Below are positions 1 to 9,096 of a stretch of 64,000 bases of DNA, piece after piece. Position 1 is the stretch's first letter, and each line of letters opens with the position of its first letter. The translations under genes and the position numbers were made by a program. Below the pieces are notes generated by a model, which saw only the letters and a list, made by a program, of their open reading frames with translations, was not told the DNA's origin and made no database searches. Origin of the DNA: Beijerinckiaceae bacterium (lineage in GTDB: Bacteria; Pseudomonadota; Alphaproteobacteria; Rhizobiales; Beijerinckiaceae). The stretch lies in the NCBI GenBank assembly GCA_004564215.1, contig CP024846.1, positions 1,860,001 through 1,924,000 on the forward strand, given 5' to 3'.

Positions 1-201
1 AGACGAGGCCGCGCGCGCCAGGATCATGAGCGCGCACAAGATAAAATAGCTCCAGGCAAGTCGATCATTGGCGGGGGCAGTTAAGGCCTGGTTTATCGTT
101 GCGATAAGCCCGGCACTGCTCAAACCGCCTACGATGCCGGCTATAATTGCCAGAAGCAACATCCAACGAAGCCGGCTGATAATCTCGAGAAAAAGCTTCA
201 T
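1..201 (-). CDS. Cyclic-peptide ABC exporter, PvdE/SyrD type (5' part only)
   Basis: The first 67 codons of a gene running off the left edge, starting at ATG 201. The peptide begins MKLFLEIISRLRWMLLLAII and continues with a GLSSAGLIATINQAL stretch. A hydrophobic first helix followed by a GLS-A-L-ATIN-AL pattern is what I know from the N-terminus of PvdE/SyrD-type exporters, which carry a fused membrane and ATPase domain. In pyoverdine producers PvdE moves the acylated precursor across the inner membrane. The gene lies 48 bp downstream of the acylase gene on the same strand, so it is probably the last gene of the NRPS operon. The ATPase domain is outside the window, so the family call rests on the N-terminus and the context. 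Confidence 0.62.
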   Translation of the reverse strand, partial: MKLFLEIISRLRWMLLLAIIAGIVGGLSSAGLIATINQALTAPANDRLAWSYFILCALMILARAASS

Positions 202-249
202 GGCAATATGCTTACTGGCCGGCTGCCGAATCGAAGCACGGAGGTCGAA

Positions 250-2760
250 CTAGCGGTCATGCGTTTGGCTCGGGTGCGCGGGCTTAAGCTCCAGTCGATG
301 TTTGGCAGGTCCCGCCAGCAACGGCGCGGCAACTCCCGCCACCCAGTCCTTGTGCTGGTCGCGGTAAAAGGCCGACAACGGGTGCCCCGATTGGCCTGCC
401 GGCATTTCGAAGATGCCATCTTGCTCATGGCCGGGCGACACCACGAGTCGCTCGGTCGCGCCTCCATCTTGGCTGGACCAACGGACACATTCCTCGCATC
501 CCGGCAAAGATGCCAACGGCATATCGATCCATCTTTCCGCTCCTGGCAGCGCGGGGGACAAAGGGTGCCGAATCGGAACAACACTGACCTTGTCCCAGGT
601 AAGATCCTCCAATCTGTCGACACCTCTGCGTTCCATGAGCCGACGCGCGGCATTTTCAGTCACGGTAATGATGAAATCATCCCAATCGGCGTGGTTTTGA
701 TTTTTCGGCAGAAGTTCCGTGGGCTTCGCCTCCAAGATTTGGCGAAGCGACGTCTCTCGATAGTAATTCCAGTTGAAGCGCGGATCGACCGCGCGGCAAT
801 GTTCGAGCAGCGGAACGAATAAAGCTTCCGAAATCGAATTCTGAAGTTCAACGATGAGGGCAAGACCGAGCGAGCCGGGCTCGGCTTTGCCCTCCCACGC
901 GGCAAGATGGTGGCGCAGCGCACGCCTAAATGCATCCTCGTCCCGTCCACCTTTGAGGGTAAGCGAGGAAAGCGCAAGCCGCTGATAATATCTATAAAAT
1001 TCGGTTCCCGTCTCCAATTGCAGCGCAAGCATATCGCGCTCCGTGATATTGCGCATCCCCGTGAGCGCCTGCGTAATGTGGTAGGCGCGGTAGCCGCCGT
1101 CGAAGCCATGCGCAATCGTAAGGGGGTATCCCTCCCCAACCATTCTTTGGTTCGCGCTGACGATAAAGCCTGAAGGAGGATTGACAATGCGCGGCAATGC
1201 ATCCGGGCGAATATACCCTTGCCACCGCTTTGTCCCGTCGGACCAGGATCGCGCCATAAGGCCATCGTAGCCCACGCGGATCGGAATTTTGCCCGTATAG
1301 GTCCAACCGATATTGCCGCTGTCGTCCGCGACCAAGCCGTTCAAAGCCGGTCCCCCCGAATGGTTCAACAGGGTTAGAGCTTCGTCGACAGACGCGGCAC
1401 TCTCAAGATCCGAGAGTGCGATGTCCGTCGCATTCGGGTCGAGAGCCGTCCAACGCACCGCGACTTGTTTTTGGAGCAGTTTTTCAGGAAGGACCGGCCC
1501 CCAGATCGTCTCCTTGACCACGACGGAAACCGGCGCCTCTCCACGAACGCGAATGGTTTCGGTGCGCTCGCCGAAATGTTTCGGTCCCTCCGGTGTGAGA
1601 TAGGTGTCGCCGTCGTCGCCGACTTCATCCAACAGGATCAAGTCGGAAAAATCTCCAGCGACATTCGTGAACCCCCACGCAATGTGCCGGTTGCTGCCGG
1701 AAATCACGAGGGGCATTCCAGGAAGCGTAAGGCCTGTCAGCTCGGTCTTGCCATAGTGGAAATCGGTCCTATACCAGATGTTTGGAACGAGCAGGTCGAG
1801 ATGCATATCATTCGCGAGCATCGCGCGGTCCTGCCCGCTTTTTCCGGGGGCGACGACCCAAGCGTTCGAGCCCCCCTTTCCTAATCGGGCTGGCGGATGT
1901 TGCATCAGTGGCGCCCGAGCGGCGGCATCCGATAAAGCCGCGTGAAAGTCTTCGACAGGAACGTCTTCGAGACGACATTTGTCGATTTCGGTCCCGAGGA
2001 CGCTCTCCGTGTAGCAGTCTCTCGCTGGGAAGAAGAATTCCGAAACCCGCTTGGAAAAGGCCCTCTCGATAACCGTCGCTGCCTGCTCGTCCGGCCCCGA
2101 CCAGCTCAAGCGCTCATAAAGGCCCAGGATCACAAGCAAGGAATCTTCGGGTCGCCATGGCTCGGGGAGATAGCCTAGAGTTAGAAATTCCCAGGGCGGT
2201 ATGCGCCGACGTGTCAAAGCGGCATTGACGCCCTCCGCGTAAGCCGCCAAGATTTCGCGTTGGTCCTCCGGAAGTCGCGTAAAGACCGCCTCGGCAACAT
2301 GCTCGAACCCCATGACCTTGTGCCATTTGTCTTCCGCAACGACGCTCGCGCCAAAAAGCTCCGCCAAGCGTCCGGCACTTCGGCGCCGGAGGAGATCCAT
2401 TTGAAACAGCCGATCATTGGCATGGACGAATCCGAGCGCTCGATAACTGTCAATCCGGCTTTGCGCGGCAATCGACGGGATGCCGCGCGCATCGGTCTCG
2501 ACACTTACCGGGCTCGCCAGACCGGCTACCTGGATCTCTCCATCGAGCGTGGGCAACGAAGCGACAAGTAAGAGCCCCATGATCAGGACGAGAACCAGGG
2601 CGCCTGCAAGGCCGAGGCTGAAGATCCACAGGCTGACTCGCACGAGTTTTTGTGACAGGGATCGAACCATGCCTGACTTTTGCTTGGCGCCGGCACCACG
2701 GAAAAGACGCTCATCTGGGATATTCTTCACGTGGGTTGGTTTCCTGTGACTCGTTTTCAT
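250..2760 (-). CDS. Penicillin-acylase family (Ntn) hydrolase, PvdQ-like role inferred
   Basis: An 836-residue protein of the penicillin amidase (S45) family. Residues about 36-70 form a single hydrophobic anchor, so the enzyme should face the periplasm. The conserved region LGFVHANDRLFQMDLLRR lies near residue 109. The autocatalytic cleavage site GKGGSNAW puts the nucleophilic Ser at residue 298, and SANQR further on fits the oxyanion Asn. Family members cleave amide-linked acyl groups. In pyoverdine biosynthesis PvdQ removes the fatty acid after export. The co-linear FAAL-started NRPS and the PvdE-like gene suggest the same job here. A quorum-quenching or general amidase role cannot be excluded. 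Met31 is an alternative start that would keep the anchor. Confidence 0.85.
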   Translation of the reverse strand: MKTSHRKPTHVKNIPDERLFRGAGAKQKSGMVRSLSQKLVRVSLWIFSLGLAGALVLVLIMGLLLVASLPTLDGEIQVAGLASPVSVETDARGIPSIAAQSRIDSYRALGFVHANDRLFQMDLLRRRSAGRLAELFGASVVAEDKWHKVMGFEHVAEAVFTRLPEDQREILAAYAEGVNAALTRRRIPPWEFLTLGYLPEPWRPEDSLLVILGLYERLSWSGPDEQAATVIERAFSKRVSEFFFPARDCYTESVLGTEIDKCRLEDVPVEDFHAALSDAAARAPLMQHPPARLGKGGSNAWVVAPGKSGQDRAMLANDMHLDLLVPNIWYRTDFHYGKTELTGLTLPGMPLVISGSNRHIAWGFTNVAGDFSDLILLDEVGDDGDTYLTPEGPKHFGERTETIRVRGEAPVSVVVKETIWGPVLPEKLLQKQVAVRWTALDPNATDIALSDLESAASVDEALTLLNHSGGPALNGLVADDSGNIGWTYTGKIPIRVGYDGLMARSWSDGTKRWQGYIRPDALPRIVNPPSGFIVSANQRMVGEGYPLTIAHGFDGGYRAYHITQALTGMRNITERDMLALQLETGTEFYRYYQRLALSSLTLKGGRDEDAFRRALRHHLAAWEGKAEPGSLGLALIVELQNSISEALFVPLLEHCRAVDPRFNWNYYRETSLRQILEAKPTELLPKNQNHADWDDFIITVTENAARRLMERRGVDRLEDLTWDKVSVVPIRHPLSPALPGAERWIDMPLASLPGCEECVRWSSQDGGATERLVVSPGHEQDGIFEMPAGQSGHPLSAFYRDQHKDWVAGVAAPLLAGPAKHRLELKPAHPSQTHDR

Positions 2761-2774
2761 GACGGGACGTTGCC

Positions 2775-2894
2775 TAGATCACGATGATTTTGGATTGACT
2801 CAATCCAAAATCATGAACGTGATCGATTCCAAAAGCCTGGAGCGCGGATGCGGGCGGAAAATCGGTTTCCACTTTTCCTCATCCCACTCTAGAG
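2775..2894. repeat. Dispersed palindromic intergenic repeat, copy 1
   Basis: This stretch begins with a 12-bp inverted repeat (GATTTTGGATTG / CAATCCAAAATC, 3-bp loop) and ends in CACTTTTCCTCATCCCACTC. It fills the gap between the acylase start and the glycosyltransferase stop. A second, shorter copy in the same orientation lies at 41668-41762, with nearly the same two ends. No ORF is associated with it. It looks like a small non-coding dispersed repeat rather than an insertion sequence. Confidence 0.8.
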
Positions 2895-2899
2895 ATTGT

Positions 2900-4261
2900 T
2901 TAGCCGCGTTGCAGGCCAACTTCGGCATCGCCGCACCTCCCAGACGCAAGGAGGGATTCGATGAGCTTCACGCCCAGTTTGGCGGCTTCTACGTCGATGA
3001 AACGGGTTTGCATGAGGCGGAGCTGAATGCGGATATAGGGATTGGTCGTCGCCGCACGGATGAGCGACCTCAGTTTCGCCCCGTCGATCTTGGTGAACTC
3101 GCCCCGCATCGCGAGACCATGATAGATCGCTCGAGCGGCAATGCCGGGGTGATCCCCGCCTAACGGAAAAATCACCATGGGCACGCCGAGGAGAATGCAT
3201 TCTTTGACGGTGTTCGCTCCGCCATGCGTGATCATGACGCTCGCGCGCTTCAACAATCCGATTTGCGGTGCATTTTTGACGACGAGGACATTTTTGGGAA
3301 CGGTGCCGATTTCATCCCAGTGGAGCGATCCGCCGGTCGCCAGCACCCACTGCCATTCCGGCATCGCGAGGGCAGCATCGAGAACCGCCCGGAAAAATCG
3401 GACGTATTTCTTTTTGCCATACCATAAATACGTCCCCAGCGCGCAGTAGGCTAACGGTTTACCGGTATCGAGCTGGTGCCAAGGGAATTCCTCCTCCCGT
3501 CGTTCGAGGCATATCGATGCCCCAATAAAATACTGACCAGGGAGAGGCCGCGATAGAAAATCGAAGTCGGGATGAAATGGAATGATCTCGGATAGAGTGA
3601 CGGAAGCATCCTTGGAATAAACGGTGTCGTGCGTAAATTTATCGATCCCATATTTCGCCGCCAGCTGTCTCGTGCACTTCCTGTGTCCGAAAAAATGCAA
3701 CATGTTCTCAAAATTAAACTTCTTCCAAGCAAGCCATACGCGAGCGCTTTGCCAGAGCGAATTTTCATATCGAGGAATCATTGCGGAGGAGACTGGCGGA
3801 AGACCGGTTCCTCTTCGCAGCGATAAAGTCGAGCATAAATAGACACATTTAATCCCCCGCGAGAAAGACATGAGTGCCGGCCATTCGACATAGGGGCCGC
3901 CAGAGAAAAGGATGAGGTCCGGGCGCAGCTTGTCGGTGACGGCAAAAAACTCTTCGTCGCCGCCGGCGATCAGATAATCCACGAAGCGCCGGAAGATGAA
4001 ATATTTGCGAGGCAGCCACCGCAGATAGCTTAGACCTCGCCGAAGAGTGCCTTGGCCGGTGAGGGTTTGAACGCTTTGCTTGGGAAAATGGCTTTCAAAA
4101 AGCGTTACGAAGTCGAAGCCGTTCGCCTTGATGAGCTCTTCCGAATCCGCAAGCCCGACATAAGTGACCTGGTGGCCACGGGTCTTCAGATCGTTGGCCA
4201 GTTGCAGGCTCGCGTTAATCGATCCAACTTCGTGCAAAATAAAAAACATTATGTTCGACAT
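2900..4261 (-). CDS. GT1-family glycosyltransferase (UDP-glycosyltransferase-like)
   Basis: Start chosen at ATG 4261 (MSNIMFFILHEVGSINASL). The longer frame to 4384 would run deep into the NRPS gene, while ATG 4261 overlaps the NRPS stop by 13 bp, as expected for coupled translation. The protein has about 453 residues. The N-terminal half resembles the acceptor domain of GT-B enzymes. The C-terminal half carries the nucleotide-sugar signature HGGANTVKECILLGVPMVIF with a following GDHPG, typical of GT1 enzymes. It probably transfers a sugar to a small molecule, and the tight coupling makes the NRPS product the likely acceptor. The donor sugar cannot be read from the sequence. It could alternatively act on a lipid. 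Confidence 0.8.
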   Translation of the reverse strand: MSNIMFFILHEVGSINASLQLANDLKTRGHQVTYVGLADSEELIKANGFDFVTLFESHFPKQSVQTLTGQGTLRRGLSYLRWLPRKYFIFRRFVDYLIAGGDEEFFAVTDKLRPDLILFSGGPYVEWPALMSFSRGIKCVYLCSTLSLRRGTGLPPVSSAMIPRYENSLWQSARVWLAWKKFNFENMLHFFGHRKCTRQLAAKYGIDKFTHDTVYSKDASVTLSEIIPFHPDFDFLSRPLPGQYFIGASICLERREEEFPWHQLDTGKPLAYCALGTYLWYGKKKYVRFFRAVLDAALAMPEWQWVLATGGSLHWDEIGTVPKNVLVVKNAPQIGLLKRASVMITHGGANTVKECILLGVPMVIFPLGGDHPGIAARAIYHGLAMRGEFTKIDGAKLRSLIRAATTNPYIRIQLRLMQTRFIDVEAAKLGVKLIESLLASGRCGDAEVGLQRG

Positions 4262-7200
4262 GAAACAATCCCAAGGCCCGCGCTTGCACGACCATCGTGA
4301 GTTGCGCTGCAGCTCTGTTCGATAAAGTTCGCCAATTGCGCCACGCTTGGAGCTTGAAAAATCGCCACCAGCGGCAAATTGCAACGCAAGGTTTCACGTA
4401 TGCGATATGCGAGGATGCAGGCGAGCATCGAGTGTCCCCCGAGTTGAAAAAAATCGGCATGAATGCTCACTTGTTCGATGCCGAGGACCTGCGCAAAGAG
4501 ATCGCTCAGGATTTCCTCCGTGGGTGTCCGTGGGGCTACAAACGAAGTCTTTGCAAGCTGCCCCGACTCAGGCGGAGGGACGCGATCGATCATCTTAGCG
4601 GCTGATATTTGAACGCCGCACAATTCGGAAAGATGCGCCTGCGGACGTGCTGCAATGCTTTCGAGCAGGGTCACATAATCGCGCAGCATGCGTGCGGCCG
4701 TCTCCGCGTCGAACAGATCGGCATTATATTCCCATTCTCCCGCGAGCGTGTTCCCTCGCTCCATCATGGCGAGCGTGAGGTCGAACCTCGCGGTCTGCGT
4801 ACCAACTTCCACGGGCTCGACATGCAAACCGGGGAGGTCCAGAGCCCGCAGCGGCGCATTCTGCAAGACGAACAGAACTTGGCATAGCGGACTGTGGCTT
4901 GGATCACGGGTCGGCTGCAGCTCCTCGACCAGTTTTTCGAACGGCAGGTCCTGATGGGCCTGCGCCTGCAGGGCCGTCTCTCGTACAAGCTCCAGCAATG
5001 CAAGGAAAGTGGGATCGCCGGAGAGATCGGTGCGCAGGACCAGCGTGTTGGCGAAAAAGCCGATCAGCCCTTCGATCTCCAATCTTGTGCGATTGGCGAT
5101 CAACGTGCCGACGCAGAGATCATTCTGGCCGCTATAGCGCATCAGTAAGACTTTAAAGGCCGCGAGCAGGACCATGAATAAGGTCGCTCCGCTGTTGCGC
5201 CCCAACGCATGCAGCGTCTGCGCAACTGCCGGGGAAAGTTCGAACGCAATGGTCTTGCCCCGATAGCTCTGTACAGCCGGGCGTGGCCGGTCGGTTGGCA
5301 GCGCTAACACCGATGGAGCGCCTTCGAGCTGACGCAGCCAATAGCTCAATTGCTTTTCAAGGGCTTCCCCCTGCAGCCAACCGCGTTGCCAGCAGCTAAA
5401 ATCGGCATATTGAACGGGTAGCTCAGGCAAGTCGGGCTGCTGGCCACAACTCAAGGCCGTGTACATGGCCGCGAAGTCCCGGATCAGGACGTCAGTCGAC
5501 CAGCCATCGGAGACGATGTGATGGAGCATTAAAGCGAGCACATGGTCCTGTTCGTCCAGCTTGAACAGCGTTGCCCGCAACAAGGGTCCACGCGCGAGAT
5601 CGAAACTGCGCTTGGCTTCCGCGTCCAGCAGGCACCGCATTTCCGCCTCGGCGCTCCGAACGGAAGGTCCACAAAGATCGACGCGCGAAAAGGGCAGATC
5701 GAGTTCCCGAGCGATCAGCTGACGCGGTTGTCCAGCCTTGGTGGGGAAGCTGGTACGCAGGACTTCATGTCGTTGTACCAATCCACGCAAACCGACTTCC
5801 AGCGCCGCGACATCAAGGTCGCCGACAAGGCGTACCGCCGCCGGAATGCAATAAGAACTGTTACCCGGTTCGAGCTGGTCGAGGAACCAGAGTCGCTGTT
5901 GCGCAAAGGAAAGCGGGAGAGGATCTTGTCGTGTCCCCGCCACCAGCGGCGGGGCGTCAAATGTCTCCGCTCCGCTGCGCGCCGTTTCCACGCGGGGGGC
6001 AAGGGCCGCCACGGTCGGCGATTCGAACAGGCTGCGCAAGCGTAGCTCGATGGCGAAGGTTTGCCTGATCCGCGAGATCACCTGCGTCGCGAGCAGGGAA
6101 TGTCCCCCGAGCTCGAAGAAATTATCTTCAATGCCCACGCGCTCAAGCCCAAGCACGTCCGCCCACAGCTCCGTCAGCAATTCCTCCGTGACGGTCCGTG
6201 GCGCCACATAAGATTGCGCCAGCTGGTGACCGAGATCCGGCGGTGGCAAGGCGTTGCGATTCACCTTGCCGTTCGCGGTGATCGGCAACATTTCGAGAAC
6301 GACAAAAGCGGAAGGAACCAAGTAGTCCGGCAGATCGCGCTGCAGCGCTGTCCGAACCGCCGCGGCAGCGAGTTGCACACCATCTGCGCCCACGACATAA
6401 GCGACCAGCCGTTTCTCTCCTGGAATATCCTCCCGCGCCGTGACGACGGCCTCGCGAACCTCGGGGATCCGAACGAGCGCCGCCTCGATCTCGCCAAGCT
6501 CAATCCTGAAGCCGCGAATCTTCACTTGATGATCGATCCGGCCCACATATTCGATGTTCCAATCGGACTTGTAGCGTGCCAGATCCCCCGTCTCATAGAG
6601 TCGGCTTCCCGTCGGGCCCAAGGGGTCCGGCACAAACCGCTCTCCCGTCAAATCCGGTTGGCCGAAATAGCCCCGCGCCAAACCCGCGCCGCCAATATGG
6701 ATCTCGCCGACCACCCCGCGTGGGACCAACTCCCCTCGCTCATCAAAGAGGCCAAGACGCGTCCCAGGAATCGGCCGACCGATGGAAACCGGCGCCTGCG
6801 CCGACTGCGGTGCGACCTCCAGGACCGTGCTCCACACCGCAGCTTCCGTTGGGCCATATTCGTTATAAAGAGATGCATGGGGGAGACGCTCGTAATGCAG
6901 AAGCGGCAGGTTGGAAGGACAACTCTCACCCGCGACAATCGCCGCTTGCAGACTTCGTAGACGCGCGCGGTCTTGGTCGAGCATCAGCGCGTAGAGCGAG
7001 GGGAGACAGAGCAAATGGGATAGTGCGTGGCGCTCCACCAACCCCGTCAAGGCGGCAGGATCCTGAAGCTCTTCGGCGGTCGGCAAACACAGACAGCCGC
7101 CCTGGCCGAGGGTCCAGAACAATCCGGCGACCGAGCTGTCGAAGCTGAAGGAGGACAACAACAAGAAGCCGCGGACCGGTGCCGGATAATAAAGGTGACG

Positions 7201-9096
7201 GCTTAATGTGGAATGCAACGCGGCGCCGTGGCTTATGGCTACGCCTTTGGGCCGTCCCGTCGACCCTGAGGTGTAGATCAGATAGGCGAGCTGGTCCGAT
7301 TCGGTTTTCCTTGCCAGCCCATCGATCTGCTCGCCGCGAAGCTCGGCGTTGGGCTCCCCATCGAACCACTCATCCAAAACTATGCATGGACTGTCCGATG
7401 CGTCCGCGACGTGGAGGCACGCCCGTTCGGTCAGGACGAACCTAACGGCGGCGTCCCGTATCACAAATGAAATGCGATCGACCGGATAGGCCGGATCCAA
7501 CGGCACATAGGCCCCCCCGGCCCTTAGCACCGCGAAGATCCCCGCAATCATCCACAGCGGGTTCTGGAGCAAGAGTCCGACCCGGTCTTCGGTTTGAAGA
7601 CCTTGTGCCAAAAGCCGAGCAGCGAGAAAGTTGGCGCGTCGATGCAGCTCGGCATAGGTCCAGGCGAGCTCTCCGTGCCGCAACGCAAGCATGTCCGGGC
7701 CAGTTTCAACCTGACGATCGAGCAATGCGTGAAGGCCGGCTGCCTCAACCGTGACCGAAGACTCCGCGCGACGATAGTCGAGGAGGAGTCGATCGCGTTC
7801 GGCATCGCTCAACAGCGCCAGGCGCCCAATGGGAGTGTCGGGCGCGTTCAACGCATCCCCCAAGAGCGTCCACCATTGCTCGGAGAGACAATTGATGGCG
7901 ACCGAAGAAAATCGGGATTGGTCGTGATGGAATTCGATTTCGATCCCATCCTGACCAGCCAGACATTGCAGGTGAAGCCTGAGCGGTTCCACCTGCACCG
8001 GCGCGGCCTGGAGTGTCATCAGGACAGAGCCCGCCCGCAAAGGCGGCAAGCCAGCGATATACCCAAAGCACAACGGCAAGACCGAATTGTCGGATCTGCG
8101 CGTGGCACTGGCCGGGGCGTAGTCCTGCCAGTCCCGATGTTCGTCCAGCGCGGCCTGCAACCGCTGGACTAGGGCAGTAAAGGATTCGTCAGACTCGAAG
8201 CCGCAGCGCAAGGGCAAAGGAAGGGCGAAGGCGCCAATCGACGTTGCGATCGCTTCGCTGCGGCCCTCGCCGAGAAAGCAGAGTTCAATCTCAGGGAGAC
8301 CCGAATGACGATGCAGCAGGGCAGCCCAAGCCGCCAGTAGAATGGTCGCGGGCGCAGCATGGTGGTGTTCCGCAAAGGCGCTTAAGAGGCTGGCCAGTTC
8401 TTGCGGCAGTTGAAGTCTTACGACAGCCGGATTGAAGGACGTCGCGTTTGCAGCGTCATTCTCCAAGGCCAATCGTGTCCGCATGTCCGATGGCTCGCGC
8501 TGGCGCCAGTAGCGTACGCCATCGCCTTCACCGGAGGCAAGAATATCCTCTTGCCAGGCAGCGTAATCGGCATATTGCAGCGGCTCCGTCGCCAACGCGG
8601 CTTCGGCCATCCCTTCGTCGTAGCCGGCCGCCAATTCGCGAACCAGGTTTTGAAGGCTGACGAAGTCACAACAGAGCGGCGAGACCGCGATGATGAGGTA
8701 ATGCAGGTTGGGGGAAAAATGTACCAGCTCCGCATGGAGAGCATCCCCACGCAGGTCCTGGCATTGCGTTTCGCTTTCGATATCGCTCAATGCCGGAATA
8801 CGGCTCTCCGGCGCGAACTGGCTTAAATCGCGGAAGTTGACGAACGGTGTCGCCTCGCCAATGACCTGAATCGGCTGCGTCGTCCCCGACAAAAGCTCAA
8901 TCCGCGTTCGTAAGGCCTCGTGACGCCAAACCACCCGACGCAAGCTATCCTGGAGCCGCTCGGCGTCGAGCGGTCCGTCCAGCCGCAGCCTTCCGAGCAG
9001 CGGTGGCAGGTCGCGTCCGATTTGGTCGCGTAAACGCCACAGCCGCTCCTGCTGCTGCGACAGCCGAAACCCGACCGTCAATTGGTTCGAGGTCAT
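4249..9096 (-). CDS. NRPS B: interface-like C domain, A (His-like code), T, C, T
   Basis: A 1615-residue nonribosomal peptide synthetase that starts within the hydroxylase stop (ATGA overlap). Residues 1-440 form a condensation-like domain in which HHxxxDG is replaced by S139-P-L-C-C-D144-F, so the His pair is absent. This matches the reported 'interface' domains that dock amino acid beta-hydroxylases. The A domain follows (YTSGSTGRPKG near 608). Its pocket reads by eye D-S-A-L-I-A-E-V-W-K, close to the bacitracin His code. T4 has Ser1000 in LGGHS. A canonical C domain (HHIVSDGW near 1192) comes next, then directly a T domain with Ser1556 in LGGHSM. There is no A domain between them and no thioesterase after them. 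How the last T is loaded and how the chain leaves are unknown. Confidence 0.93.
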   Translation of the reverse strand: MTSNQLTVGFRLSQQQERLWRLRDQIGRDLPPLLGRLRLDGPLDAERLQDSLRRVVWRHEALRTRIELLSGTTQPIQVIGEATPFVNFRDLSQFAPESRIPALSDIESETQCQDLRGDALHAELVHFSPNLHYLIIAVSPLCCDFVSLQNLVRELAAGYDEGMAEAALATEPLQYADYAAWQEDILASGEGDGVRYWRQREPSDMRTRLALENDAANATSFNPAVVRLQLPQELASLLSAFAEHHHAAPATILLAAWAALLHRHSGLPEIELCFLGEGRSEAIATSIGAFALPLPLRCGFESDESFTALVQRLQAALDEHRDWQDYAPASATRRSDNSVLPLCFGYIAGLPPLRAGSVLMTLQAAPVQVEPLRLHLQCLAGQDGIEIEFHHDQSRFSSVAINCLSEQWWTLLGDALNAPDTPIGRLALLSDAERDRLLLDYRRAESSVTVEAAGLHALLDRQVETGPDMLALRHGELAWTYAELHRRANFLAARLLAQGLQTEDRVGLLLQNPLWMIAGIFAVLRAGGAYVPLDPAYPVDRISFVIRDAAVRFVLTERACLHVADASDSPCIVLDEWFDGEPNAELRGEQIDGLARKTESDQLAYLIYTSGSTGRPKGVAISHGAALHSTLSRHLYYPAPVRGFLLLSSFSFDSSVAGLFWTLGQGGCLCLPTAEELQDPAALTGLVERHALSHLLCLPSLYALMLDQDRARLRSLQAAIVAGESCPSNLPLLHYERLPHASLYNEYGPTEAAVWSTVLEVAPQSAQAPVSIGRPIPGTRLGLFDERGELVPRGVVGEIHIGGAGLARGYFGQPDLTGERFVPDPLGPTGSRLYETGDLARYKSDWNIEYVGRIDHQVKIRGFRIELGEIEAALVRIPEVREAVVTAREDIPGEKRLVAYVVGADGVQLAAAAVRTALQRDLPDYLVPSAFVVLEMLPITANGKVNRNALPPPDLGHQLAQSYVAPRTVTEELLTELWADVLGLERVGIEDNFFELGGHSLLATQVISRIRQTFAIELRLRSLFESPTVAALAPRVETARSGAETFDAPPLVAGTRQDPLPLSFAQQRLWFLDQLEPGNSSYCIPAAVRLVGDLDVAALEVGLRGLVQRHEVLRTSFPTKAGQPRQLIARELDLPFSRVDLCGPSVRSAEAEMRCLLDAEAKRSFDLARGPLLRATLFKLDEQDHVLALMLHHIVSDGWSTDVLIRDFAAMYTALSCGQQPDLPELPVQYADFSCWQRGWLQGEALEKQLSYWLRQLEGAPSVLALPTDRPRPAVQSYRGKTIAFELSPAVAQTLHALGRNSGATLFMVLLAAFKVLLMRYSGQNDLCVGTLIANRTRLEIEGLIGFFANTLVLRTDLSGDPTFLALLELVRETALQAQAHQDLPFEKLVEELQPTRDPSHSPLCQVLFVLQNAPLRALDLPGLHVEPVEVGTQTARFDLTLAMMERGNTLAGEWEYNADLFDAETAARMLRDYVTLLESIAARPQAHLSELCGVQISAAKMIDRVPPPESGQLAKTSFVAPRTPTEEILSDLFAQVLGIEQVSIHADFFQLGGHSMLACILAYRIRETLRCNLPLVAIFQAPSVAQLANFIEQSCSATHDGRASAGLGIVSCRT

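Noticed and set aside
198..822. Frames on both strands opposite or inside the acylase 3' end
   Set aside because: Shadow frames; the acylase frame has family motifs throughout.
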